Shown piece after piece: positions 7,818 through 15,914 of a stretch of DNA of 64,000 nucleotides (position 1 is its first letter; every line of letters starts with the position of its first letter). The stretch is taken from assembly GCA_025360585.1 (NCBI GenBank), contig JANYBW010000046.1, positions 1-64,000 on the forward strand, in the 5' to 3' direction. The position numbers were made by a program, and so were the translations under genes. The notes under the pieces were generated by a model, which was given only the letters and a program-made list of their open reading frames with translations, had not been told where the DNA came from and searched no databases. This stretch comes from Actinomycetes bacterium (lineage in GTDB: Bacteria; Actinomycetota; Acidimicrobiia; IMCC26256; PALSA-610).

Positions 7818-8399
7818 TTACAGTTCGCGCAGAACCCGCGCGACAATTTGGTGCGCAACCGCGTCGGTCACGGGTTGATGCGTGATGAGGCGGCGATAGA
7901 ACAACGGCCCTACGAGCAGCGCAACTAGGAGTTCGGTATCGGTGTCGCTCGATAGCTCGCCCGCGCGGATCGCTCGGCGAATCCGATCCCGCAACGGTTT
8001 ACGGCGCGAATCCAAAAACGGTTTCGTTAACGCTCGAAATTCAGTGTCTCGTTCCGATGCTTCGATCAGCGCAGGAGCTAGGCGCGCCCACTCCCCTTCG
8101 CGGAGCCCAACGGCTAGGTCCACCAGCGCTGCGGTCAAGTCGCTTCGCAGATCGCCAGTAGAGGCAACACTTTGGTCCTGGGCGTCGAAGGTGAACGCGT
8201 CGAGCATCATTGAATTGCAATCCGGCCAGTGTCGATAGATCGTCGTCTTGGCTACACCCGAAGCGAGCGCTACTGCTTCGATCGTTACTCCCGCAAAACC
8301 GGATTCCTGCAAGATGGCTCGAACCGTTTCGATCACAGCGCGTTTCGAGCGCGTGACTCGCGGATCTTCGGCACGAGCCTCGCCGCTACTGCCCATCAT
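7818..8399 (-). CDS. TetR-family repressor of the adjacent efflux pump, 193 aa
   Basis: The N-terminal helix-turn-helix (about residues 18-65) has the TetR pattern GFAGVTIEAVALASGVAKTT followed by IYRHWPD. The rest is an all-helical ligand and dimer domain. The start at the first of two adjacent ATGs (8399) has AGGAA six to seven bases upstream and overlaps the end of the MFS gene by 14 bases, so the two are co-transcribed. The expected role is to bind the palindrome at 10032-10049 ahead of the pump and release it when a drug-like ligand binds. The ligand is not predictable. Confidence 0.92.
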   Translation of the reverse strand: MMGSSGEARAEDPRVTRSKRAVIETVRAILQESGFAGVTIEAVALASGVAKTTIYRHWPDCNSMMLDAFTFDAQDQSVASTGDLRSDLTAALVDLAVGLREGEWARLAPALIEASERDTEFRALTKPFLDSRRKPLRDRIRRAIRAGELSSDTDTELLVALLVGPLFYRRLITHQPVTDAVAHQIVARVLREL

Positions 8400-10005
8400 G
8401 ATCGTTTCCTACGCGCAGCGGTTCACTCGGGAACCAACGGGCGACGACCGTGCCGATCAGAACCATCACGACTGCAGTAACCCGAAAACCGTTCTGCATG
8501 CCGTTGACGAATTCATGTCGCGCGATTCCCAATAGCGATTCGAGTTGCGAAAGGTGGGGCTTGAGCGACGGGATGCTCGGCGCTTGTTTCACGACCGAAG
8601 CCAGCACGTTCACGCCTCGTCGCGCGGCTTGCACGACGGGTTCGAATTGTGTCCGATTTGCTGCGGGGAGCTGCGCCGTAATTCTCGATAGCGCTGGATT
8701 CAGGCCGCTTTTGTAGGTCGAGTTCAATACCGAACCGATTACGGCGATGCCGATAGCACCACCGACTTCGCGAGTCGTGTCGTTCACCGCAGAACCGACA
8801 CCGGCTTTGTCCAGCGGCAGCGACAATACGATGCCGGACGACAGCATGGGCACCGCGAGCGCAGGCCCCAGCGCTAAGAGTGCGACACAAATACCTACAT
8901 ACCAGTACGGCGAATTCACTGAAATCAGCGACATCAGGAACAGCGCGATCGGCACGATCGTGAATCCAAACAGCACTACGCGCTTCGGGCCGTACTTCGC
9001 AGCCAGAACCGGCCCGCGTGGCGACATCGACACCATCGTCAACGCGAACGGCAACGTCGCGACTCCGGACCGCAACGGCGTATAGCCGCGTACTGCTTGC
9101 AGGTATTGAGCGATCATGAAAAACATTGAGAACATTGAAAGAAATACGAAGGTCACCCCCAATGCGCCGATACCGAATCGTGGTATTCGGAAGTATTGCA
9201 TCGGCAACATGGGATGGCTGGCCCGTTGCTCCCAAATGACAAAACCAGTCAACGCGACGGCCGCGACAAGGAACGCGCCGATGGAATGGATTGATCCCCA
9301 TCCTTTTTCTGGCCCTTCGATGATCGCGTAGAGCAGCGATCCAAACCCGGCCACAGACATCAGTGCGCCGATCGGGTCGAGATGCGAAGCTTCGACTTCT
9401 TTCGATGACGGACACAGCACCGTGACGAGCACCATCGCAACGACGGCAATCGGCACGGAGACGAAAAAGACCGATCCCCACCAGAACTTCGTGAGAACAA
9501 ACCCGCCGAACAGCATTCCGAATACGCCACCGGCACCGGCGAAACCAGTCCACACCGCAATCGCTTTCGCACGTTCCTGAGCCGGGAACACGCTGGTGAG
9601 TAACGACAAAGTCGACGGCATGATGAACGCGGCTCCGATGCCCATGATCCCTCGGCAGATGAGCAATTGCATTGGGCTCCCGGCCTGGCTCGCGAGCACC
9701 GATCCGCTGGCGAACACCAGCAACCCGGCCTGCAACGCTCCTTTGCGGCCGAACCGATCGCCGATCGCGCCCGCTGGCAACAAGAGGCCGGCAAACACAA
9801 CGGCGTAAAGATCCACAATCCACAGCAGTTGTGCATCACTCGGTTTCAGTTGGAGGCGAATCGACGTCACCGCGACATTCACGGAACTGACTGCCGCCAC
9901 TACGAGCACCAAGCTCAGGCACAACACGCCCAGAATAATCCAGCGGCGCTGAAACACCAACGGATCGATCCCACCCGTTTCTGCAGGCACAGTTTCAACG
10001 CTCAT
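8386..10005 (-). CDS. MFS drug efflux transporter, DHA2 (14-TMS) family, 539 aa
   Basis: The ATG at 10003-10005 is preceded by GGAGG. The length and the spread of hydrophobic segments fit 14 transmembrane helices of the EmrB/QacA type. Signatures are GDRFGRKGALQ after helix 2 (motif A), the motif-C-like GFAGAGGVFGMLFGG in helix 5, and GIGAAFIMPSTLSLLTSVFP. A long loop between the last helices (about residues 430-490) carries the PSIPSLKPHLSQL region. It should export toxic compounds by proton antiport. It forms an operon with the TetR gene, controlled through the palindrome upstream. Confidence 0.93.
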   Translation of the reverse strand: MSVETVPAETGGIDPLVFQRRWIILGVLCLSLVLVVAAVSSVNVAVTSIRLQLKPSDAQLLWIVDLYAVVFAGLLLPAGAIGDRFGRKGALQAGLLVFASGSVLASQAGSPMQLLICRGIMGIGAAFIMPSTLSLLTSVFPAQERAKAIAVWTGFAGAGGVFGMLFGGFVLTKFWWGSVFFVSVPIAVVAMVLVTVLCPSSKEVEASHLDPIGALMSVAGFGSLLYAIIEGPEKGWGSIHSIGAFLVAAVALTGFVIWEQRASHPMLPMQYFRIPRFGIGALGVTFVFLSMFSMFFMIAQYLQAVRGYTPLRSGVATLPFALTMVSMSPRGPVLAAKYGPKRVVLFGFTIVPIALFLMSLISVNSPYWYVGICVALLALGPALAVPMLSSGIVLSLPLDKAGVGSAVNDTTREVGGAIGIAVIGSVLNSTYKSGLNPALSRITAQLPAANRTQFEPVVQAARRGVNVLASVVKQAPSIPSLKPHLSQLESLLGIARHEFVNGMQNGFRVTAVVMVLIGTVVARWFPSEPLRVGNDHDGQ

Positions 10006-10028
10006 ACGACCTCCGATGGGCGAGCACA

Positions 10029-10052
10029 ATTCGCTACGACTTCGTAGCGTAT
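10029..10052. promoter_or_regulatory. Palindromic operator upstream of the efflux operon
   Basis: CGCTACGA (10032-10039), CT, TCGTAGCG (10042-10049) is a perfect 8+2+8 inverted repeat, and two further flanking bases on each side also match. It lies 27 bases upstream of the MFS start codon, where a repressor would block transcription. The length and symmetry fit a TetR operator. A weaker half-site-like GTAGTAGCG follows at about 10066-10075. Confidence 0.72.
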
Positions 10053-10126
10053 CACCTTCGCAACGGAGTAGTAGCGAAACGACTCAAGCGGACAATAGCC
10101 ACTGCGCTCGATCTCGACCGTCGCGC

Positions 10127-11503
10127 TTACAACCTTCCGTTCACGTCCGAGGCTCGCCTGATTCGATAGTGCGCGATCGCTGCTGCGTGGTTGACCATCG
10201 CCTCCGAATAGCCAACGAAATGCCGGACATCATCGGGCGGATCGTGCACCGTAGGCGCGGCGATAGTTCGAAGCTCCGGGACGTAACGATGGATATATGC
10301 ACCGTTCGGATCGAAACGTTGCGATTGGCGAGTCGGGTTAAAGATGCGATGGGGATTGGAATCCGTTCCGGTGCCCGCGACCCACTGCCAGTTGAGTTGG
10401 TTATTCGCGACATCGCCATCAACGAGGTGCTCCATGAAGTAGCGAGCACCGAGCTGCCACGAAATATCGAGATCCTTGGTCAGAAACGACGCCACGACCA
10501 TCCGTACCCGGTTGTGCATAAAGCCCTCGCGCAGCAATTGCCGCATTCCGGCGTCGACGAGCGGAAAACCAGTTTCGCCGCGGCACCATCGCTCGAATTC
10601 TTCTCCCGCCCCACCCGTAGGTGTTCCCGCGGAACGGATATCAACCGTCGCGAATTCTGGTCGCGACGCCAAGAGCTGATGGAAGAAATCTCTCCACCCC
10701 AACTGCCGTGCGAACGCTTCACCCCCCGGGCGATCCCGCAGCCGCGTGGCGACTTCGAGGGGCGAGAGGCACCCAAAATGGAGATACGCAGAGATCCGCG
10801 ATGTGGCATCGGCGGCTAAGTCGTCGTGTCCGTCTGCGTATCCAACGAGCCGCGATTCCGCCCACTCGCGCAGCGCCGCGAGCCCGGCCGTTTCGCCGCC
10901 GCGGGCGAGTTCTATCGCCGGCACCGCAGCGATCGGAATCGGTTGGTTCATTGGTGTGCGGGCTCCCTGACTGGCCTGCATTGCGGCGCGGTTTTCCGGT
11001 ATACGCAGTGGCGGTCGCCACTCTGCCGCGAGCCACCGACGGTAAAACGGCGTGAAAACTTGGTAGGGAGTTCCGTGGCCGGTTGCCAAAGTTCCGGGTG
11101 CAACGACGGTGATTCCGGGATGGGCGACGATCGAAAAGCCGTCGCGTTCTCCGGCGGCCCGCAACGCTTTGACTCGCCGAACTGCGATCAGCGACCCGTC
11201 ATGCGCAACATGCACCACCTCCACGCCGCGCTCCCGAACCACTATGGCTACTGAACTGGCCCAATCGCCTCGCCGGATCATCAGCTCAAGCCCAATCGCG
11301 TGCAGCGACGCACCGAGGTTGACCAACGATTCATTCAAGAATTGGAGCCGATTCGCGATCTGGCTGCCATCGCCAACAATGCGATCATCGATCACGAACA
11401 GGGCTGCGACATCGGGCGAGTCACACGCGGCAACGAGCGCAGGATTGTCGCGCACTCGCAGGTCGCGAGTGAACACACACAACGAGCGCGATGGCATCAC
11501 CAT
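10127..11503 (-). CDS. phrB: Deoxyribodipyrimidine photolyase, class I, 458 aa
   Basis: The N-terminal antenna-binding Rossmann domain begins LCVFTRDLRVRDNPALVAA. The C-terminal FAD domain has LHFGCLSPLEVA, the MHNRVRMVVASFLTKDL stretch, and the highly conserved NWQWVAGTGTDSNPHRIFNP. The enzyme splits cyclobutane pyrimidine dimers using blue or near-UV light. The start at 11503, or the ATG two codons later, overlaps the stop of the photoreceptor gene, so the two are translationally coupled. Transcription should be light-induced through that photoreceptor. A cryptochrome-like role is possible but less likely given full length and conserved catalytic-domain motifs. Confidence 0.95.
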   Translation of the reverse strand: MVMPSRSLCVFTRDLRVRDNPALVAACDSPDVAALFVIDDRIVGDGSQIANRLQFLNESLVNLGASLHAIGLELMIRRGDWASSVAIVVRERGVEVVHVAHDGSLIAVRRVKALRAAGERDGFSIVAHPGITVVAPGTLATGHGTPYQVFTPFYRRWLAAEWRPPLRIPENRAAMQASQGARTPMNQPIPIAAVPAIELARGGETAGLAALREWAESRLVGYADGHDDLAADATSRISAYLHFGCLSPLEVATRLRDRPGGEAFARQLGWRDFFHQLLASRPEFATVDIRSAGTPTGGAGEEFERWCRGETGFPLVDAGMRQLLREGFMHNRVRMVVASFLTKDLDISWQLGARYFMEHLVDGDVANNQLNWQWVAGTGTDSNPHRIFNPTRQSQRFDPNGAYIHRYVPELRTIAAPTVHDPPDDVRHFVGYSEAMVNHAAAIAHYRIRRASDVNGRL

Positions 11504-12408
11504 GTCGAGGTAACGGCGTTTACGGCTCGTGCACCTGACCGGCCGGCGGCAGTTTCGACGAGCGCGATAAGCCCGGCGCCGTCGTTCGCCCAATCATCCG
11601 CGCCGCGCCGCCGAGCAGCGAGGCGCGAGTCGATCGCGGAACCGCCCGCGGCAACCATGCCGTCGAAGCCCGTACCCCGCACTGCAGCAACAACGCTGCG
11701 AACTTGAGCCGCGGATTCCTTCGTACTTGCCGAGATCGCCACCGCGCAAAGTTTGGTGGCGTTGTGAATGGTACGGGCGAACATGGCCTCGGGAGTGTCC
11801 GGCCCCAGATCGATCGCATGAAAACCTTGGCCGCGCAACAGATCGGCAAGGATCGCAGTCGGAAATGCGTGGCGATCGCCCGGTGCGCTTCCGAGGATCA
11901 CCGTTGCGCGCCGATGCCCGCGAGTCGCGAACCGCGGCCCAAGCCGACCAATCAAACGGCCTGCGACCGCCGAGGCAATGTGTTCATCAGCAATCGTGAG
12001 TGTGCCGTCGTGCCATCGTTCGCCGATCTCGACCAACGCGGGTGTGAGCAGTTTCAGATAGACATCGCTCGGTGTGCTGCCTGAGGCCATTGCCGATTCG
12101 ATCACTTGCCATGCTCCCACTTCGTCGCCGGCGAGCATTCTCTTTTGGAGCCGAGATACGAACTTCGCGTGATCGCCAACGCCGCGGGGCCTGGTGGTCT
12201 GCGGCGCCGACGGCCGGGCACGAATGCGCTCGAATTCCTGAATGGTTGATCGTTGCACCGACCACACATCGCCGACGAGAGTTGCATCCAGACGCCCAGT
12301 GCGCACATAGCGGTAGACCGTCATGTAATGGACACCGAGCATTTCTGCCGCGTCGCGCAGACCTACCGCGCCTTTCGAGGCGCGTGGGCGAACCGTTGCA
12401 ACGCTCAC
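11497..12408 (-). CDS. CarH/LitR-type adenosylcobalamin photoreceptor repressor, 303 aa
   Basis: The start was set at GTG 12408, whose GTGA overlaps the SDR stop; longer starts would run into that gene. Residues 14-60 form a helix-turn-helix with TVYRYVRTGRL. Residues 80-155 form the methionine-synthase-type cap with the upper-ligand motif W132-x9-E142-H143. Residues 165-300 form the B12-binding Rossmann fold with lower-ligand His180 in GDRHAFP. His133 sits where CarH of Thermus has the His that forms the light-induced bis-His adduct. Known CarH proteins are dark tetramers that bind DNA and fall apart in light. Targets are likely the photolyase, SDR and SRPBCC arm and perhaps the divergent lipid-modification arm. 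The DNA-binding domain looks more like an excisionase/AlpA type than classical MerR. Confidence 0.92.
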   Translation of the reverse strand: MSVATVRPRASKGAVGLRDAAEMLGVHYMTVYRYVRTGRLDATLVGDVWSVQRSTIQEFERIRARPSAPQTTRPRGVGDHAKFVSRLQKRMLAGDEVGAWQVIESAMASGSTPSDVYLKLLTPALVEIGERWHDGTLTIADEHIASAVAGRLIGRLGPRFATRGHRRATVILGSAPGDRHAFPTAILADLLRGQGFHAIDLGPDTPEAMFARTIHNATKLCAVAISASTKESAAQVRSVVAAVRGTGFDGMVAAGGSAIDSRLAARRRGADDWANDGAGLIALVETAAGRSGARAVNAVTSTW

Positions 12409-13382
12409 GAACTGATTGCTTCGAGTCGACGAACGCACCATTGCCAGGCCGCTTCGTGGTCTCCCTCGCGACGAGTCCACGGAACTTTGTGTTCCCAACG
12501 CAACGTTCGATCGAGCCAAATACCATGATCGGATTGCTCGATGTCAGGTTCGGTTGCCAGCCACACGATCGTGTCGGCGCCCTGGGCAGGCGTACGAAGC
12601 AGCGGCCGCATCACGCGCGCGAATGTCGGCAACCCGTGTTCCACACCGGGCGTCGCGACCCATCCCGGATGCATCACCCGAAATGCAATCGTGCTGTGCG
12701 ATTCGACTTCTTGTTCACGATGCGTCCGCGCTCCGTTCAGCGCGACCTGCGCGCGCTTCGCTCGGGCGTACGCTTTGACCCCGTCGTATTTGTCTCGTCC
12801 CATCTCGATGGTCGTCGCGTCGAACGCCTGGGAGTACATCCCGCCGGACGACACCGTGATCACTCGAGCATCCGTTGCTTCGCGTAGTGCCGGCAGCAGC
12901 CGAGACGTGAGTTCGTGGGGAGCCAACACGTGGGTCGCAACAGTTTGTTCGAAGCCATCGGCGCTCAGGCCGTATTCCTGGTGCAGCGCACCGGCATTGT
13001 GAATCAACACATCCACACTTGGATAACGAGCCAGCACCGCATCGCCGAATGCGCAAACGGAACGCAAATCGTTGAGATCTGCAATCGTGAAATCAACGAA
13101 TGCATTCGGATTCGAGCGCATGATGTGTTGACGAGCGTGCTCGGCCCGGCCTCGATCACGGGCCAAAAAGTGGATCCGAGCGCCTAGACCAGCCAGCTCG
13201 GCTGCGGCAGCTTGGCCGATTCCCGAGGTTGCACCCGTGATCACCACGACGCGGCCCTCGACGCGATGAAATGGTGCCCACTGTTGCAGTGATCGGCGAC
13301 TGGTCTCGCCGATGCGGCTGAAACTTCCCACAATCGTTGCTTCCAGCATGCGGTCCAGCGCGTTGCGCGGGCTGGCGTTCAT
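12405..13382 (-). CDS. Short-chain dehydrogenase/reductase, 325 aa
   Basis: It shows the SDR nucleotide motif TGATSGIG (about residue 50), HNAGA, the catalytic Ser in VITVSSGGMY, and YARAK as the Tyr-x3-Lys pair. The length and the N-terminal helix before the Rossmann fold fit the retinol-dehydrogenase/DHRS-like SDRs found in light-regulated lipid clusters. The ATG at 13382 overlaps the stop of the SRPBCC gene (ATGA), and its own TGA overlaps the photoreceptor start (GTGA), so four minus-strand genes form one coupled operon. The substrate is unknown; an oxidised lipid or lipid aldehyde is plausible from context only. Confidence 0.9.
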   Translation of the reverse strand: MNASPRNALDRMLEATIVGSFSRIGETSRRSLQQWAPFHRVEGRVVVITGATSGIGQAAAAELAGLGARIHFLARDRGRAEHARQHIMRSNPNAFVDFTIADLNDLRSVCAFGDAVLARYPSVDVLIHNAGALHQEYGLSADGFEQTVATHVLAPHELTSRLLPALREATDARVITVSSGGMYSQAFDATTIEMGRDKYDGVKAYARAKRAQVALNGARTHREQEVESHSTIAFRVMHPGWVATPGVEHGLPTFARVMRPLLRTPAQGADTIVWLATEPDIEQSDHGIWLDRTLRWEHKVPWTRREGDHEAAWQWCVRRLEAISS

Positions 13383-13807
13383 GCCAGCACCTCGATCATT
13401 CCCACCCGGGCGCGGTTCCCAGTTCTGCGAAACAGCAGCGCCATTACTGGTTCGAGCAATTTGAAAGCACCCCGGAGTTGGAGCTGAGCGTCGTAGGTCA
13501 CACGGCACCCGCCCAGGACCGGAGCGAAAGTAATCGTATCCACGGAACGTCCGAATGGAATCGCAGCTTCGAATACCACGCGATGAAGCAGCTCGATCGC
13601 AGTGACCGAATACGTCAGATGCTGAACCCGGCCAGCAAATACCGCATCGAGCAGGAACTCAGAACCGACAACGATCGGGCCGTCATCCGATCGTTGCGCC
13701 GACCTCACGGATGGATCCCATTCCAATGCGTTCACAAAGTCACTGAAGTACGCAAAGGTCTCTTCAATGCTGCGATTGGACCGAAACGTTGTGGTGTATC
13801 GCGCCAT
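13379..13807 (-). CDS. SRPBCC (START/PYR-like) ligand-binding protein, 142 aa
   Basis: The start at ATG 13807 has AGAGGTCGAGG upstream. The opening MARYTTTFRSNRSIEETFAY is typical of the SRPBCC superfamily, with a first strand then the helix that covers the cavity. The middle DAVFAGRVQHLTYSV and the end with a long C-terminal helix (FKLLEPVMALLFRR) complete the helix-grip fold. Such proteins bind hydrophobic ligands. As first gene of the minus arm it probably handles or protects a membrane lipid product. It would be transcribed from the short divergent promoter region at 13808-13872. Confidence 0.85.
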   Translation of the reverse strand: MARYTTTFRSNRSIEETFAYFSDFVNALEWDPSVRSAQRSDDGPIVVGSEFLLDAVFAGRVQHLTYSVTAIELLHRVVFEAAIPFGRSVDTITFAPVLGGCRVTYDAQLQLRGAFKLLEPVMALLFRRTGNRARVGMIEVLA

Positions 13808-13872
13808 CCTCGACCTCTTTGCTCTTTTAGCACTATAACACGATAGCATCGCGAGTCGAGGAGGAAGTCGTC
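13808..13872. promoter_or_regulatory. Divergent promoter region with direct repeats, likely photoreceptor target
   Basis: This 65-base space must drive both arms of the light cluster. It contains near-identical 7-mers CACTATA (13831-13837) and CACGATA (13839-13845), separated by one base. TATAAC at 13834-13839 could be a -10 box for the plus arm, and the complementary TTATAG for the minus arm, so a protein on the repeats would block both. This differs from the published TGTACA-type LitR/CarH sites. Confidence 0.45.
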
Positions 13873-15117
13873 GTGAAAATTGGGATAGTCGGCAGCGGGA
13901 TTTCGGGATTAACGTGCGCGCACATCCTGTCTCGCGCCCACGATGTCGTTGTCTACGAAGCAGACCATCGTTTCGGAGGCCACGCCAATACCGTCGAATT
14001 TTCACTCCCTGAACAACAGGTACGCGTGGACACGGGCTTCATCGTCTACAACGAGCGCAATTATCCAGGATTCACCCGGCTCCTCGCCGAGCTCGGGACC
14101 GCAACCCAACCCAGTGCCATGAGTTTTTCGGTCTCCGACCAAACTCGTCATCTTGAGTGGGCGGGAACCTCGCTATCGGGAATCTTTGCGCAACGCACCA
14201 ACGCGGCCAGGCCCCAATTCTTGCGCATGCTCGTCGATATCGCGCGTTTCAACCGCGTCGCTCAACGACAATTGAAAGTGCCTGAAGATCCCAGCGTTTC
14301 GCTTCGCGATCTCCTCGATGGGCATCGGTGGTCACCGCAGTTCATCGACAGTTATCTGATTCCACTCGGGGCATCAATATGGTCCGCGGACCCCGCCAAG
14401 TTTGCCGACTTTCCCGCGACTGCATTTCTCCGTTTTTGTGCCAACCACGGTCTCCTCGACTTTCGTGATCGACCCGCTTGGCGCACTGTCACCGGAGGCT
14501 CCAGTCACTACGTAGATGCAATTTGCCGACAGCTCGGATCGCGAATTCGACGCGACCATCAGGTCGACTCAGTACGACGCGAGGCAGAGCACGTCGCCGT
14601 GACGACGACTGGCGGTGCCAACGACACCTTCGACCATGTCATCATCGCAACCCACAGCGATCAAGCCCTCGGCATCCTCGCGGACGCGAACCCGACCGAA
14701 GCCGGCCTCCTCGCCGCGATCAAATATCAAACAAATACAGCTACGTTGCACACAGATCCAGCCGCGATGCCGCGCAATCGTCGTGCCTGGGCCAGCTGGA
14801 ACTACGTGCGAAGATCGGCGCAACAACGCGACGCAGTCCTGACCTACGACATGAACCGACTGCAGAACCTTCGGACCAGCGAGCCGGTACTCGTGACGCT
14901 AAACAACAACGACGCCATCGACCCGGCCCGCGTGATCGCGCAGTTCGATTATGCCCACCCCATCTACGACGAAGCCGCGATCCGAGCACAACGCCGTCAT
15001 CACGAGATCTGCGGTCCCCAAGTTTCGTTCGCGGGAGCGTACTGGGGCAACGGGTTCCACGAAGACGGCCTGCAAAGCGCGGTTCGAGCCTGCGAATGGC
15101 TCGGCGCGAAATGGTGA
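13873..15117 (+). CDS. FAD-dependent oxidoreductase (amine-oxidase-like, UfaD-related), 414 aa
   Basis: The GTG start at 13873 is preceded by GAGGAGGAAG. The N-terminus IGIVGSGISGLTCAHILSRA is a dinucleotide-binding Rossmann motif, followed by VYEADHRFGGHA. The protein has the length and order of the NAD(P)-binding amine-oxidase-like family that accompanies DUF1365 and cyclopropane-synthase genes in light- or singlet-oxygen-regulated clusters. In Rhodobacter a protein of this kind (UfaD) desaturates a methylated acyl chain during furan fatty acid synthesis. The same step is an inference here. The 3' end overlaps the DUF1365 gene. Confidence 0.85.
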   Translation: MKIGIVGSGISGLTCAHILSRAHDVVVYEADHRFGGHANTVEFSLPEQQVRVDTGFIVYNERNYPGFTRLLAELGTATQPSAMSFSVSDQTRHLEWAGTSLSGIFAQRTNAARPQFLRMLVDIARFNRVAQRQLKVPEDPSVSLRDLLDGHRWSPQFIDSYLIPLGASIWSADPAKFADFPATAFLRFCANHGLLDFRDRPAWRTVTGGSSHYVDAICRQLGSRIRRDHQVDSVRREAEHVAVTTTGGANDTFDHVIIATHSDQALGILADANPTEAGLLAAIKYQTNTATLHTDPAAMPRNRRAWASWNYVRRSAQQRDAVLTYDMNRLQNLRTSEPVLVTLNNNDAIDPARVIAQFDYAHPIYDEAAIRAQRRHHEICGPQVSFAGAYWGNGFHEDGLQSAVRACEWLGAKW

Positions 15118-15914
15118 ACGCGACGAATCTTTCCGAGCTCAGCAGCGCGATGTATCGCGGCGAGATCACACACCACCGCTACGGCGCGATACCCCACTCA
15201 TTCCGCTACCGAGTCACTATGCCTTTGCTCTATCTCGATGAGATTGAATCCATCTGCGACGAACACCACGGTTGGAACGCGAGCCATCGTGCGCCCGTCG
15301 AATTCCGACGCCGCGACTTCATTGCTTGCGAACCTGCCAGCCCACACGCAGGTAACGATTCCATTGCCACTGCCGTGGCGCAACGTGTGGTTTCCGATGG
15401 CCGTTCGGCACCGGCCGGGCGCATCGCCATGCTCGCCAATCTCCGGACCCTCGGATGGCAGTTCAATCCCATCGCGTTGTACTTCTGTTTTGCACCAAAC
15501 AACGGCTCGATCGAATCTTTGGTTGCCGAAGTCACCAATACCCCTTGGAAACAGCGCCATTCCTACGTGATCGGCGCCCCTGGCACGCACGAATTCGCGA
15601 AACAACTCCACGTGTCGCCCTTCATGCCCATGCACCACCGCTACCGGTTCTCGTACAACGAACCGGCCGCTTCACTTGCCGTTCGCATGGCGAATTACGA
15701 CAACGGCAACTTGGTTTTCGCCGCGACGATGCAACTCAAACGCACCTCTCTCGACCACAGAACCGCGCGTCGCTATATCGCCGAATCGATGTCCGCACGC
15801 GTCTCGTTAGGGATCTACCACCAAGCGGCGAAGTTACGCCGCAAAGGCGTCGCGTTCGTTGCCCACCCCGACCGCACCCACCGACAGGAAGGGTCTTGCC
15901 GTGTTGCCAAATAA
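15111..15914 (+). CDS. DUF1365 family protein, 267 aa
   Basis: The start ATG 15111 (or GTG 15114, giving GTGA) overlaps the previous stop. The N-terminus AMYRGEITHHRYGAIPHSFR and the later TLGWQFNPIALYFCF are diagnostic of DUF1365. Other conserved points are EVTNTPWKQRHSY and KQLHVSPFMPM. The biochemical role is not established. The family is found almost always between a flavin oxidoreductase and a cyclopropane-fatty-acid-synthase-like methyltransferase, as here, suggesting a part in modifying phospholipid acyl chains. Confidence 0.93.
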   Translation: MVNATNLSELSSAMYRGEITHHRYGAIPHSFRYRVTMPLLYLDEIESICDEHHGWNASHRAPVEFRRRDFIACEPASPHAGNDSIATAVAQRVVSDGRSAPAGRIAMLANLRTLGWQFNPIALYFCFAPNNGSIESLVAEVTNTPWKQRHSYVIGAPGTHEFAKQLHVSPFMPMHHRYRFSYNEPAASLAVRMANYDNGNLVFAATMQLKRTSLDHRTARRYIAESMSARVSLGIYHQAAKLRRKGVAFVAHPDRTHRQEGSCRVAK

